Origin: Streptomyces caeruleatus
GTDB lineage: Bacteria > Actinomycetota > Actinomycetes > Streptomycetales > Streptomycetaceae
Direction: 5' to 3'
Assembly: GCF_001514235.1 (NCBI RefSeq)
Contig: NZ_KQ948946.1
Location: 57,928-120,525 of the forward strand
Length of the DNA: 62,598 nucleotides
A program made the translations under genes and the position numbers. The notes under the pieces were generated by a model, which saw only the letters and a list, made by a program, of their open reading frames with translations, was not told where the DNA came from and made no database searches. Shown here piece by piece: positions 7,126-15,117 of this stretch (the first letter of the stretch is position 1; each line of letters opens with the position of its first letter).

Positions 7126-8739
7126 TCAGGCTGCGAACTGGGCCGTCTGCCGGTCGATCCGGCCCGACGCCCGATGCGACGCCTGAAGGTCTGAGACGTC
7201 CCCGGCCGTGCTGCCGCGCGGGACGACGATCCGGTTGAACCGGCAGTACGCCAGCTGCTTCTGCGACGGCGCCGCCGCGCGCCACCGTGAATCCCGGGAC
7301 ACGAACTGCCGCGGGGCGATCCGGCGGGCGTGGACCTCGGTCCACTGCATGGCGTCCGCCAGCGGGTACGCCATGTCCCGGGCCGGGGTCACGATCTCGC
7401 CGTCCTGCCACATCCTCAGCCGGTAGCCGCGCTCCGCCAGGTCGGGCAGCAGAAAGAGCAGCTTGTCGTCCCCGGCCGGGATGAACCACGTGCCGTTGTA
7501 GGTGCGCAGCCACCGGACGGGGGAGTCGGCGAACAGGTTGATGTCCTCGACCTCCAGCACGCCCGGGGCGGTGGGGACGTACTGCGGTTCCTCGGCGGCC
7601 TCCCGGAGCGACTGGCCTTCCTTCGGCTCGGCGGGGAGCCGGTCGGACATGTCGACGAGGGAGGCGAGCTTGTGGCGGGTGGAGGCGCCCATCACGTCGA
7701 GGATCAGGGCGTCCTTCTTGCCGTCCGCCAGGCGCAGGGCGCGGCCGGCCATCTGCACGTACAGGCCGGGGGACTTGGTGGGGCGGGCGATGACCGCGCA
7801 TGAGGTGTGCGGGGCGTCGAATCCCTCGGTGAGGACCATGCAGTTGGCGAGGGCCTGGAAGTCGCCAGCCTGGTAGCGCTTCAGCGTGGCGGTGCGGTCC
7901 TCCTTGGGCATGTCGCCCCACACGACGCCCGTGGGGACCCCGGCGGCGGTCATGGCCTGCGCGACGACCTTGGCGGAGTTGACGGTGGGCGTAAAGACGA
8001 CGCCGGGCCGGTCGGCGGCGTGCTCGCGGTAGGCCTGGGCGATCGTGGCGGCGGCGCTGGACTCCTCCAGGGCGCGGCCGAGCTGCCCCTCCTGGAGGTC
8101 GCCGCCGCGGGTCTTGACCTTGTCGAGGTCGAGGTCGCCGACGATGACGCGCTTGCCGCGGACGTCGACCAGGTGGCCGGCGGTGATGAGGTCGAGGATG
8201 TCGAGTTGGTAGACGACGTCCTGCCAGACGTCGGAGAGGCCACCGTCGGCGCGGGTGAGGGTGGCGGTGAACCCCGCGGTGGGGACGCCGCGCCAGGCGC
8301 CAAAGTGCTGGAGGACGGTCATGTAGCTGGGGGCGGCCGCGTGGTGGCACTCGTCGACGATGACCACCCCAATGTCGCGGATGGCGGTGCGGCGCTTCTC
8401 GACGGCCAGGGTCTGGACGCTGGCCACGATGACGTCCACGTCGTGATGCTCGTCGCGCTCGGCCTTGACGATGCCGACCCGGAGATCCGGGCGCACCGCG
8501 CGGATCTTGGCGGCGGCCTGCTCGATGAGCTCCTCGCGGTGGGCGATGACCAGGGCGCGCTGCCCGCCGAGCTTGGCGAGCAGCTGGCTGATGAGGTTCG
8601 CGAACACGACGGTCTTGCCTGCGCCGGTCGGGAGGACGACGGCGAGGCGGTTGTTCGGGCCGGTCCAGCCGGTGATGAGGGCATGGATGGCCTCGGCCTG
8701 GTACGGGCGGGGAGTGAACGTCTCGGGCGTATCAGACAT
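7126..8739 (-). CDS. DEAD/DEAH-box (SF2) helicase
   Basis: A 537-aa superfamily-2 helicase. The N-terminal Q-like motif (RPYQAEAI) is followed by Walker A PTGAGKT (37-43), DECHH (129-133), a motif III-like TATL, and a C-terminal helicase domain with motif VI QMAGRALR. The ATG at 8739 is preferred because GAGG lies 8 nt upstream; an in-frame GTG lies 9 nt before it. It is similar in size and motifs to the type III restriction-subunit/UvsW-like helicases of phages and AICEs. Lying between the probable origin and ssb, it likely unwinds DNA during element replication. Confidence 0.88.
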   Translation of the reverse strand: MSDTPETFTPRPYQAEAIHALITGWTGPNNRLAVVLPTGAGKTVVFANLISQLLAKLGGQRALVIAHREELIEQAAAKIRAVRPDLRVGIVKAERDEHHDVDVIVASVQTLAVEKRRTAIRDIGVVIVDECHHAAAPSYMTVLQHFGAWRGVPTAGFTATLTRADGGLSDVWQDVVYQLDILDLITAGHLVDVRGKRVIVGDLDLDKVKTRGGDLQEGQLGRALEESSAAATIAQAYREHAADRPGVVFTPTVNSAKVVAQAMTAAGVPTGVVWGDMPKEDRTATLKRYQAGDFQALANCMVLTEGFDAPHTSCAVIARPTKSPGLYVQMAGRALRLADGKKDALILDVMGASTRHKLASLVDMSDRLPAEPKEGQSLREAAEEPQYVPTAPGVLEVEDINLFADSPVRWLRTYNGTWFIPAGDDKLLFLLPDLAERGYRLRMWQDGEIVTPARDMAYPLADAMQWTEVHARRIAPRQFVSRDSRWRAAAPSQKQLAYCRFNRIVVPRGSTAGDVSDLQASHRASGRIDRQTAQFAA

Positions 8740-8744
8740 GGCGG

Positions 8745-9065
8745 TCACCTCGGTTCCCCGTTGCGGGGTTCTGCGGGGATGTTGCGGGGATGTCTGCGGG
8801 GATTTCCGGACCTTGGAAAATGCGCTCTGACCTGCCGCTTAGCGGGGTTTGCGGGGTTTTCCGGAATGTGTCTTGAGGCTGACGTATAGAGCCGGAGGTG
8901 ATCTTTACGGGACGCATGCACATCCGTGTTGCACGTGGTGTATGTGATGCGGGTCCGTATACGGGGGGAGTGGCGCCGATTCCGGAAATCCCCGCACTCC
9001 CGCAAACGCGCAGGTCAGGGGCGGTTCCGGAATCCCGGGAAAACCCCGCACGATGCGGGGATGTC
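8745..9065. other. Candidate replication origin (iteron region)
   Basis: This gene-free 320 bp lies between the helicase and prim-pol genes. TGCGGGG occurs directly at 8762, 8772, 8783, 8795 and 8850, with AGCGGGG at 8841. Inverted CCCCGCA occurs at 8990 and 9044, next to another TGCGGGG at 9054. The palindrome TTCCGGAA occurs at 8859, 8980 and 9025, with a near copy at 8803. The repeats flank a centre (about 8868-8945) that is less GC-rich. This layout beside the replication initiator is what an AICE oriV should look like. No binding data are available. Confidence 0.65.
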
Positions 9066-9069
9066 GCGA

Positions 9070-11715
9070 TCACCGGGCGCCTCCGTACCGCTCGACGCGC
9101 CACCGGTTCTGCTTCAGGTTCCGGTCGTAGACCAGGACGACCTTGAGATCTTCGTAGTAGCGGCCCGTGCGGGCCTTGAGCCAGTGCCCCAGCTGCTTGG
9201 TGGACGGCGCGTCGCCGTTGTGGAGGCGCGGCACGTCCTCCTTGAGGCCGAGCAACTCCTTGGTGGTGACGGCGCGGTCGCCGATGACTGTGTTCCAGGC
9301 CGTGAGGAACGCGGCCCACTCCTGGGCCTCGTCGTCGAGGGTCGCCGCGGCGTTGTCCCGGTTGGCGAGCCAGCCGGGGACCTCCAGGTAGTCGAGGATC
9401 CCGGCGATGACGGACGCCCAGCGGGAGTAGTCGCCCATGCGGGTGTTCACGGTCTTGGCGCCGGCCGCGAGCCAGCCGCGCACCATCGTGACGAGTGCGG
9501 CGACGACGGTGGACGCGTTGTCGCCGAGCCACCCGCGCAGGTCGCCGACGGTGAAGTTGTCGCGCTGGTCGGGGTCGGGGCAGTCGGGGTCCAGGCGTAC
9601 CCACAGCGTGCGGCGGGCGTTGTCGCCGCCGGTGCGCAGGTTGTTGCCGGTCAGGACCCAGAGCCGGTCGTTGGGGATGGTGACGCTGCTCGTGCTGCCG
9701 AGCAGCCGGTCACTCCAGTTGGCCAGAGTGACGAGCGACGAGAGGATCGGCGACTTGATGATGTGCCCGTTGGGCAGGTTGTCCATCGCGATGACGGGGT
9801 CGCCGCAGTCCCACAGCTTCGCGGTGATGGCCTTGCGGAGCTCGGCATCGTTCTCGGGCCACGGCGTCTCGGCGAGGCCGTAGACGTAGCCGAACGCGTC
9901 CTTCAGGAGCGTCTTGCCGGAGCCCTGCGACGTGCTGGTGATGACCACGATCGGGGTCGGGCCGGGAATGTAGGGCCGGATGATCGGGGACAGCAGCGCG
10001 CCGAGGTACTGGGCACGGTCGGAGTCGTCGACGAACGGGAAGTCGGCGAGCATCTGCCCGAGGACGATGTCCTTGGCCCGCTGTACGGACTCGGGGGTGA
10101 CCTGCGGGGCCAGCCTGCGCAGAGGGACACGCGGGTGCAGGTACAGGCCGGTCGCCCGGTCGTATCCGGGCGCCGTGACCAGGGTGGCGTCGGGCCGGAC
10201 GACAGGCGAGGTGACGATGCCTCGGAGCGGCAGCAGGGGCCAGTCCCGGCGTCCGAGGATCGTGCCGCACGTCTTCGGCATGACCAGCTCGCGGACTTCC
10301 TTGGTGCCCTCGGTGGCCGGGTCGGAGACGACGGTGTACGACAGGACGTGCTCGGCGAGGTAGGCCCGCAGGTTGTCCGTGCCGAGCTGCTTGACGAGCG
10401 GGTTGCCCTGGTCGTCCTCGTACACCCAGCAGGGGCCGGAGGACCGCTTGTACAGGCCGGGGAGCTGGTCCTTGGCCATGATGTCGAGCAGCCCGTCGAT
10501 GGCGTCGGCCTCATTGGTGATGTCCAGCTCGGGCTTGGTGTGCACGACACGCAGACCCGGGCCTGCCTCGGACTCCTCCTGTACGTCCGGGGCGTGGTCG
10601 GGGTCGAGGGCCGAGGAGCCGTCGCTGAAGTGCCGACCCTGCGAGGGCACGACGTTCAGCCGCCGCCGTGGGGGTTCCGAGCCGTACCCCTGGTTACGGA
10701 GGTCGGCGGCCGCGGCCTTGAAGTCTCCGCCGTGGCGCAGGTGCGCGAAGGCGCCGAACTTGCTGTACGGCACGTCGGCCTGGAACTCGGAGCTGGTGGT
10801 GAACACCCAGAGCCGGTCGGCCTCGGGGTCCCGGCCAGTGGTCGCCTTCACGCCGCGCGCGCCGTCGGCCCACCCCCAATAGGTGGTGTGACCTCGGGTG
10901 ACGAGCGGCCGGAAGATGCCGGAGAGGATCTCCGTCCAGTCGGCGCGGACGTTGTAGTCCTCGCCCGGGCGCATCCCGCCGCCGGGGAGCGGCGGGGCCG
11001 GGCGAGGCGCGGTCTTGGGCGCCTCCGGGGTCGGCATCTGGTCGACCATGCGGCAGACGTCCCGCACCGCGTCCATCGTGTCGGCGTCGAGGACGGGGAT
11101 GGTGCCCGGGCCGCCCGCCACCCGGAGGTAGGGGCGACCAGTGGCGTGGACCGGACCGCCGGACGGCTCGACCAGGCCGTAACCGCCCTCACCGCGCGTC
11201 TCGATGAGGACGCGGACGACCTTGGTGTTGGGCTTCTCGGCGAGGCGCTGGCGTTCCTCGGGGGTGTACTCGTCTTCCTGCGCGGGCCGGGAGGCCAGCT
11301 TGCGGTTCGGCGGTACGGCGGCGCCGTCGAGGCGGACGCGGTAGTGCCGGCCGCCGCTGGGCGACTCGGTCACCCAGCCGTTGAGGATCGCGTCCCAGGC
11401 GTCGCCGAGGCCGGACGCCTGCATGATCTCGGTGACCTCGTCGAGCAGGCCTTCACGGATGGCGAGGCCCTCGAACTCCAGCATCTCGACGTTGCCGGAG
11501 ACGGCGCCGTAGACGACGGCGATGCCGTGGGGGCGGCCCCCGCCGAACCACTGGTAGTGGTCGGCGGGGGTGCTCCGGGTGACCTTGTACGGGGTCCATG
11601 AGCGGATGTCTGGCGCCTTGCTGCCGTCCGCCTTGATGGGGAGGACGCACAGGCCAGCGTCGTGCAGCTCGCGAGCGGAAGCCCGGAGGTCGGGGGTGGG
11701 CTGTGCGTCGTTCAA
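9070..11715 (-). CDS. Bifunctional DNA primase/polymerase-helicase replication initiator
   Basis: An 881-aa protein. The N-terminal prim-pol domain (about 10-190) shows LPIKADGSKAP, an acidic active-site motif in the form LEFEG (79-83) in place of the usual D-x-D, and the SGGRHY motif (120-125). The C-terminal D5/DUF927-like helicase has Walker A SQGSGKT (about 594-600) and Walker B IAMDN (about 640). The TTG start at 11715 is set by a GGGGAG Shine-Dalgarno 5 nt upstream and a TTGA overlap with the preceding gene. It corresponds to the RepPP class of AICE replication proteins and ends at the iteron region. Confidence 0.87.
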   Translation of the reverse strand: MNDAQPTPDLRASARELHDAGLCVLPIKADGSKAPDIRSWTPYKVTRSTPADHYQWFGGGRPHGIAVVYGAVSGNVEMLEFEGLAIREGLLDEVTEIMQASGLGDAWDAILNGWVTESPSGGRHYRVRLDGAAVPPNRKLASRPAQEDEYTPEERQRLAEKPNTKVVRVLIETRGEGGYGLVEPSGGPVHATGRPYLRVAGGPGTIPVLDADTMDAVRDVCRMVDQMPTPEAPKTAPRPAPPLPGGGMRPGEDYNVRADWTEILSGIFRPLVTRGHTTYWGWADGARGVKATTGRDPEADRLWVFTTSSEFQADVPYSKFGAFAHLRHGGDFKAAAADLRNQGYGSEPPRRRLNVVPSQGRHFSDGSSALDPDHAPDVQEESEAGPGLRVVHTKPELDITNEADAIDGLLDIMAKDQLPGLYKRSSGPCWVYEDDQGNPLVKQLGTDNLRAYLAEHVLSYTVVSDPATEGTKEVRELVMPKTCGTILGRRDWPLLPLRGIVTSPVVRPDATLVTAPGYDRATGLYLHPRVPLRRLAPQVTPESVQRAKDIVLGQMLADFPFVDDSDRAQYLGALLSPIIRPYIPGPTPIVVITSTSQGSGKTLLKDAFGYVYGLAETPWPENDAELRKAITAKLWDCGDPVIAMDNLPNGHIIKSPILSSLVTLANWSDRLLGSTSSVTIPNDRLWVLTGNNLRTGGDNARRTLWVRLDPDCPDPDQRDNFTVGDLRGWLGDNASTVVAALVTMVRGWLAAGAKTVNTRMGDYSRWASVIAGILDYLEVPGWLANRDNAAATLDDEAQEWAAFLTAWNTVIGDRAVTTKELLGLKEDVPRLHNGDAPSTKQLGHWLKARTGRYYEDLKVVLVYDRNLKQNRWRVERYGGAR

Positions 11716-11894
11716 CGGTGCTCCCCATGGAAACGGGCCAGGTGTTCGGTCTTGATGCCGCTGATGAAGTGCCGGAGGTCGTCTCCGCGCGCGGGCTGCT
11801 CGACGGGCTGGGGGCAGCCGGGCCGGAAGCACTCGTAGCGGGCGCGGGGCTTGATGAGGTCGACGTGGAGGACGGCGGCCACGGTGGTGGTCAC
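11712..11894 (-). CDS. Small hypothetical protein of replication operon
   Basis: A 60-aa protein starting GTG (VTTTVAAVLHVDLIKPRARY) with a CFRPGC motif and His-rich end (EHLARFHGEHR), possibly a zinc-binding knuckle. Both ends are 4-nt overlaps (GTGA with the upstream stop, TTGA with the prim-pol start), so it is almost certainly translated. Function unknown. Confidence 0.62.
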   Translation of the reverse strand: MTTTVAAVLHVDLIKPRARYECFRPGCPQPVEQPARGDDLRHFISGIKTEHLARFHGEHR

Positions 11895-12202
11895 TGGAGG
11901 CCTCCCGAGGCGACGATCGCCGTGATGAACCGCATGGCGTCGTCCTTGTGGCTGGGGCAGATGGTGATGTGCCACTCGCGCTGGCCCGTGGTCGCGCTGT
12001 AGACGTGCAGGGCGCTCGCGGCCTCCCGGGGGCAGCCAGCGCAGAACTCGCTGTCGTGCCCCTTGGCGAGGACGTCGCAGTCGCACCAGTTGCAGGTGCC
12101 GGTGTCGGGGAGGACCACGACAGCCGGGGTTCCGCGTCCGGCCAGGTCGCGGGCGGTGGCCAGGGCCTGGTCGGACAGGAACGTGTCGAGCGGTGTGTTC
12201 AC
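11891..12202 (-). CDS. Zinc-finger-like hypothetical protein
   Basis: A 103-aa protein starting GTG at 12202. It has a Cys-rich centre (CNWCDCD...CAGCP, about 37-57) that should bind zinc, and a C-terminal part with a conserved-looking CPSHKDDAM. 4-nt overlaps on both sides place it in the repressor-to-prim-pol operon. Role unknown. Confidence 0.62.
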   Translation of the reverse strand: MNTPLDTFLSDQALATARDLAGRGTPAVVVLPDTGTCNWCDCDVLAKGHDSEFCAGCPREAASALHVYSATTGQREWHITICPSHKDDAMRFITAIVASGGLQ

Positions 12203-12540
12203 GCGGTCACCTGCCAGGTGCCCGTGCGCAGCTGCTCCTCGGTGGCCCCGGCGAGGGCCGCCAGGATCGTGTTCAGGCAGCGCTGCGGGTCGTCGGTGAC
12301 CACGAGCAGGAGCACCATGTCGTCGGTGAACTTCTCGACGGCGGGCGTCGCCTGGCCGATGGCCCGCATCTGGGCGCGGAAGGCCTCCATCGTGGCGATG
12401 TGGGGCGCCGCGAGCAGCTGCTTGTCGTGGCAGGCCTTGCAGTCGGCGCAGACGCCGTACTGGATGCCGGTCTCGCCGGTGAGTACGGCGGCGGCGGGAC
12501 CGCCCTCGTAGGCGCAGACGGTGAGGTCGTGGGTCGTCAT
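12199..12540 (-). CDS. Hypothetical protein with Cys pairs
   Basis: A 113-aa protein (MTTHDLTVCAYEGGPAAAVL). It has CADCKAC in the N-terminal half and a helical remainder; it may be a small zinc protein. Both ends are 4-nt overlaps in the seven-gene operon. No known family. Confidence 0.6.
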   Translation of the reverse strand: MTTHDLTVCAYEGGPAAAVLTGETGIQYGVCADCKACHDKQLLAAPHIATMEAFRAQMRAIGQATPAVEKFTDDMVLLLVVTDDPQRCLNTILAALAGATEEQLRTGTWQVTA

Positions 12541-13046
12541 GCCGCTGCCTCCTCGGTGTCCTGGCGGAGGGCGGTGAGGATCTGCTCGGCCGCGTAGTCG
12601 GCGCGAGCGCGGACCAGCTCGGCGTGCGTGCGGCGCATGGCGTCCAGGCGCCCGGCGAGCGTGTTGATGACCGTTGCCAGGGCGTCGGGGTCGAGGCCGC
12701 CGATCCAGTGCTCGTCGATGACCTCGACGACGGCGAACGGCATGCGGTGGGCGAGGGTCCCGGCGAACGGGTGGACCTCGATACGGGTGCTGAGCACGCG
12801 GAACTCTTCGGGGGTCCCGGTGTTGTCGATCGGCAGGGTGACGTCGTCGCCGCTGCCAGTCCAGCAGTAGACGTCCACCGGGTACGCGGGGGTCTCGGCG
12901 TCCCGGTCGTGGTCGATGGTGCACCCGGGCATGCAGGTGACGGTGCAGAGCTGGCCCGTCTCCTTGTTGGTGAAGGACCAGGTGCGCGGGGTGTTGGCGG
13001 ATTCCGGGGTCGACGGCGCTGCTGCCGCCGTGGCACTGTTGCTCAT
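12537..13046 (-). CDS. DUF6907-like protein
   Basis: A 169-aa protein. The N-terminal half contains CTVTCMPGCTIDHD, followed by a beta-rich region (VYCWTGSGDDVTLPIDN, RVLSTRIEVHPF) and a helical C-terminal segment ending EEAAA. The layout is that of DUF6907 proteins of Streptomyces mobile elements. It may share a fold with the 125-aa protein at 4581-4958, making two paralogue-like members in one element. ATGA overlaps on both ends. Confidence 0.65.
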   Translation of the reverse strand: MSNSATAAAAPSTPESANTPRTWSFTNKETGQLCTVTCMPGCTIDHDRDAETPAYPVDVYCWTGSGDDVTLPIDNTGTPEEFRVLSTRIEVHPFAGTLAHRMPFAVVEVIDEHWIGGLDPDALATVINTLAGRLDAMRRTHAELVRARADYAAEQILTALRQDTEEAAA

Positions 13047-13387
13047 GAGCGTGTTCCGATCTCTTGCTTCGCGGTAGGGGTGGATTGCTCGACAGAGGCG
13101 GCCGGCTGGACCCCGGCTGCCTCTTCGTTTTGTGCGGTCGGCACCCCGGACTGGACCTCCGGGACGACGCCGCTCTCCTCGGCCAGGCCGAGGAAGTTCA
13201 GGACGTCGCTGCGACGGACGCGGAGGGCGCGCGCGCCGAGCTTGATGACCTCGATGGGGAACTCGTCGTCGCGGATCAGCTGGTAGCCGAGGTCGCCGGA
13301 GATGCCGAGGGCGGCGAACGCGTCCTGCGCGGTCGGCATGGCCGGGAGTGCGATGACTTCGGCGGCGGTCAGGGCCCGGGTCTTCAT
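13043..13387 (-). CDS. HTH/excisionase-family DNA-binding protein
   Basis: A 114-aa protein starting MKTRALTAAEVIALPAMPTA. The middle (about 20-67) contains the helix-wing pattern of excisionase/MerR-like DNA-binding domains (DLGYQLIRDDEFPIEVIKLGARALRVRRSDVLNFL), followed by a disordered Gln/Ala-rich tail. It is a candidate Xis or regulator, second in the operon after the Xre repressor. Confidence 0.7.
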   Translation of the reverse strand: MKTRALTAAEVIALPAMPTAQDAFAALGISGDLGYQLIRDDEFPIEVIKLGARALRVRRSDVLNFLGLAEESGVVPEVQSGVPTAQNEEAAGVQPAASVEQSTPTAKQEIGTRS

Positions 13388-13626
13388 GCCGCGTCCCCCT
13401 CGGCCTGGCCGTCGGCGTTGCGGTCGATGAGCTCGTCGACGCTGAGGCCGTAGGTGGCGGCAAGGGTGAGCAGCGTTGCGGCGGCGGGCTGGACGATGCC
13501 GCGGCAGACGCGCGACAGGGTCGTCTGGTTGAGGCCGGTGCGCTTGGCGATGGCGTAGTTGGTGTGGTCGCCCTTGGCGGCGGCGGCCTCCTGGAGGCGC
13601 CTGTTACTCAGGCGGTAGCTGGACAT
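13384..13626 (-). CDS. Xre-family transcriptional regulator
   Basis: An 80-aa single-domain Xre/Cro-type HTH (NYAIAKRTGLNQTTLSRVCRG, then TLLTLAATYGLSVDELID). The ATG at 13626 is chosen, with a GGAGA-type Shine-Dalgarno upstream. It heads the seven-gene 4-nt-overlap operon that ends with the prim-pol. It faces another HTH regulator across a repeat-rich intergenic region, the arrangement of a lysis/lysogeny-like switch. Confidence 0.82.
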   Translation of the reverse strand: MSSYRLSNRRLQEAAAAKGDHTNYAIAKRTGLNQTTLSRVCRGIVQPAAATLLTLAATYGLSVDELIDRNADGQAEGDAA

Positions 13627-13799
13627 CAGGGTCTCCTTGCTTGCTGGCTTGGGAGCTATTAACTCCTGCCGTGCAAGCAAGCTACGCCTGTGATTGCAGG
13701 CGTGCAAGCAAGCATCTGTAACAGTAGCTGTTACAAAGCCACTCCTGTCCGGTTATGTGCGTGTTCCCAAGCCAGTACTTGCTTGCTAGCGTGTATGGC
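13627..13799. promoter_or_regulatory. Divergent promoter/operator region of the two repressors
   Basis: GTGCAAGCAAGC is directly repeated at 13671-13682 and 13702-13713. The inverse CTTGCTTGC occurs at about 13636-13644 and 13778-13786. A separate palindrome with arms TGTAACAG and CTGTTACA lies at 13717-13735. The region is clearly less GC-rich than its surroundings. These two motif types probably bind the two flanking HTH proteins. Confidence 0.72.
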
Positions 13800-14279
13800 A
13801 TGCCGACGACAGAGACCGGCCCTGCCTCGCAGGCGAGCCGAGCGCAAAGCTTCGCGGAGTACATCCGCCCTGCCGTCGTGGCCGCCGGCTACGACATCGA
13901 CAGTCCTCGCGGCGGCGGCAAGAAGGCGCTGGCCGAGGCCACGGGTATGTCGGCCTCCAGCGTGGGCCGGATGCTCGCGGGTCAGACGCTGCCCGAGCCC
14001 GTGCACCTTGAGCGGCTTGCCGAGGTGCTGGGCGTCTCGTTGATGGAACTGCTCGTGCGCTCGGGCGTAGTTTCAGAGAAGGCCGGCCAGAGGGCGCGCA
14101 AACCGGCATCGACGCCGGACACGTCACTAACGCCAACCCCCCCACTCACGCCGGAAGCAGCTGCGCGCGCTCTCGGGATTCGAAGCCCGGACCGCGTCCA
14201 GATGTTTACGGCTATGGCAAAGACGCTCGCTGACCAGGAAGAGGCGGACAAAGAAGTCCGACAGGGGAGAGGTGCCTGA
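13800..14279 (+). CDS. Xre-like HTH transcriptional regulator
   Basis: A 159-aa protein starting MPTTETGPASQASRAQSF at 13800; an in-frame ATG 45 nt upstream lies in the operator and is unlikely. The HTH occupies about 35-85 (KKALAEATGMSASSVGRMLAG, then LERLAEVLGVSLMELL). A Pro/Thr-rich linker and helical tail follow. Divergent from the 80-aa Xre protein. Its stop is immediately followed by the ATG of the next gene. Confidence 0.78.
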   Translation: MPTTETGPASQASRAQSFAEYIRPAVVAAGYDIDSPRGGGKKALAEATGMSASSVGRMLAGQTLPEPVHLERLAEVLGVSLMELLVRSGVVSEKAGQRARKPASTPDTSLTPTPPLTPEAAARALGIRSPDRVQMFTAMAKTLADQEEADKEVRQGRGA

Positions 14280-15053
14280 ATGCTGATGCGGGAGTGGAGG
14301 AGAGGCTCGGGGCTCCCAAGGTGGTGGTCGGAGCGGCGCACAGTGCGGCTTCTGAGAGGTCTCGGCATAGTGTGCGCGGCCTACGCGATGGCCGTGACGC
14401 CCGTGCTCTTGGCCGAGGATGAGAAAAAACCTTCTGCCCCATGGCTGCCGACCAACGGTGGTCAAGCCGGGTTCTTGTTGGTGATGGCCGCCGTGTTCGT
14501 CGTAGCTGGCGGGCTGGGCGTCATATTGGGGCTCAGGGACCGGAAGAAGAGGACGGGACAACCGATATTCCGGTCCCCGCCGTGGCCGAGCCCGCGGTCT
14601 TCCTACCAGCTGGGCGTCAAATGGACTGTGACCGGCTGGCGGGTATGGACGTTCGGAGTCCTTCTCTACGCCCCCTGCGTGCCGTGGATTTGGCTCAACT
14701 TCACCAAGGAAGAAGGGGAACCCATCTGGGGTGGCCTGCCCTTCTGGAATGAAGCATCTCTTGTGGACATCTGGATGATGCTTCATGCCATCTTCTTCTC
14801 GAGCTACTGCTTCGTCCTGAAGGGCAGGGAAGTCCGGCGCGGCAAGGAGCAAATCAGGGTCGCGGACGAATATCTGGCCATTCGCGAAATGCGGCTGCAC
14901 GCTGAGGTCGACGCCATGTGCGAGAAGTTCCTGCAGCAGCAACAGGAATGGAAAGCCCAGAAGACGGCAGAGCTGTACGAGCAGATACTTGATCAGCAGG
15001 CGCGCGGGCTCTTGCCCTGCCCGAACTGTGACGAGCACAGGAAGTCGGCCTGA
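14280..15053 (+). CDS. Multi-spanning membrane protein, unknown function
   Basis: A 257-aa protein. Four hydrophobic segments are visible: around LGIVCAAYAMAVTPVLLA, GFLLVMAAVFVVAGGLGVIL, WRVWTFGVLLYAPCVPWIW and DIWMMLHAIFFSSYCFVL. A cytoplasmic coiled-coil-like C-terminus (about 190-245) ends in CPNCDEH. The ATG directly abuts the TGA of the upstream regulator, which suggests coupling. Its base composition is slightly less GC-rich than its neighbours. It may be an exclusion or immunity factor, but that is only inferred from position. Confidence 0.6.
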   Translation: MLMREWRRGSGLPRWWSERRTVRLLRGLGIVCAAYAMAVTPVLLAEDEKKPSAPWLPTNGGQAGFLLVMAAVFVVAGGLGVILGLRDRKKRTGQPIFRSPPWPSPRSSYQLGVKWTVTGWRVWTFGVLLYAPCVPWIWLNFTKEEGEPIWGGLPFWNEASLVDIWMMLHAIFFSSYCFVLKGREVRRGKEQIRVADEYLAIREMRLHAEVDAMCEKFLQQQQEWKAQKTAELYEQILDQQARGLLPCPNCDEHRKSA

Positions 15054-15117
15054 GGGGGCGTCAGCGGCATAGGCTCGATACTGCTGGGCGTGCGCCCGCA
15101 TTCGGAGGGGAGGGACG

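Noticed and set aside
8898..9146. 82-aa + strand ORF with a GGAGGTGA upstream, inside the iteron region
   Set aside because: Composition is shadow-like, it runs into the prim-pol gene antisense, and the DNA is better explained as an origin with repeats.
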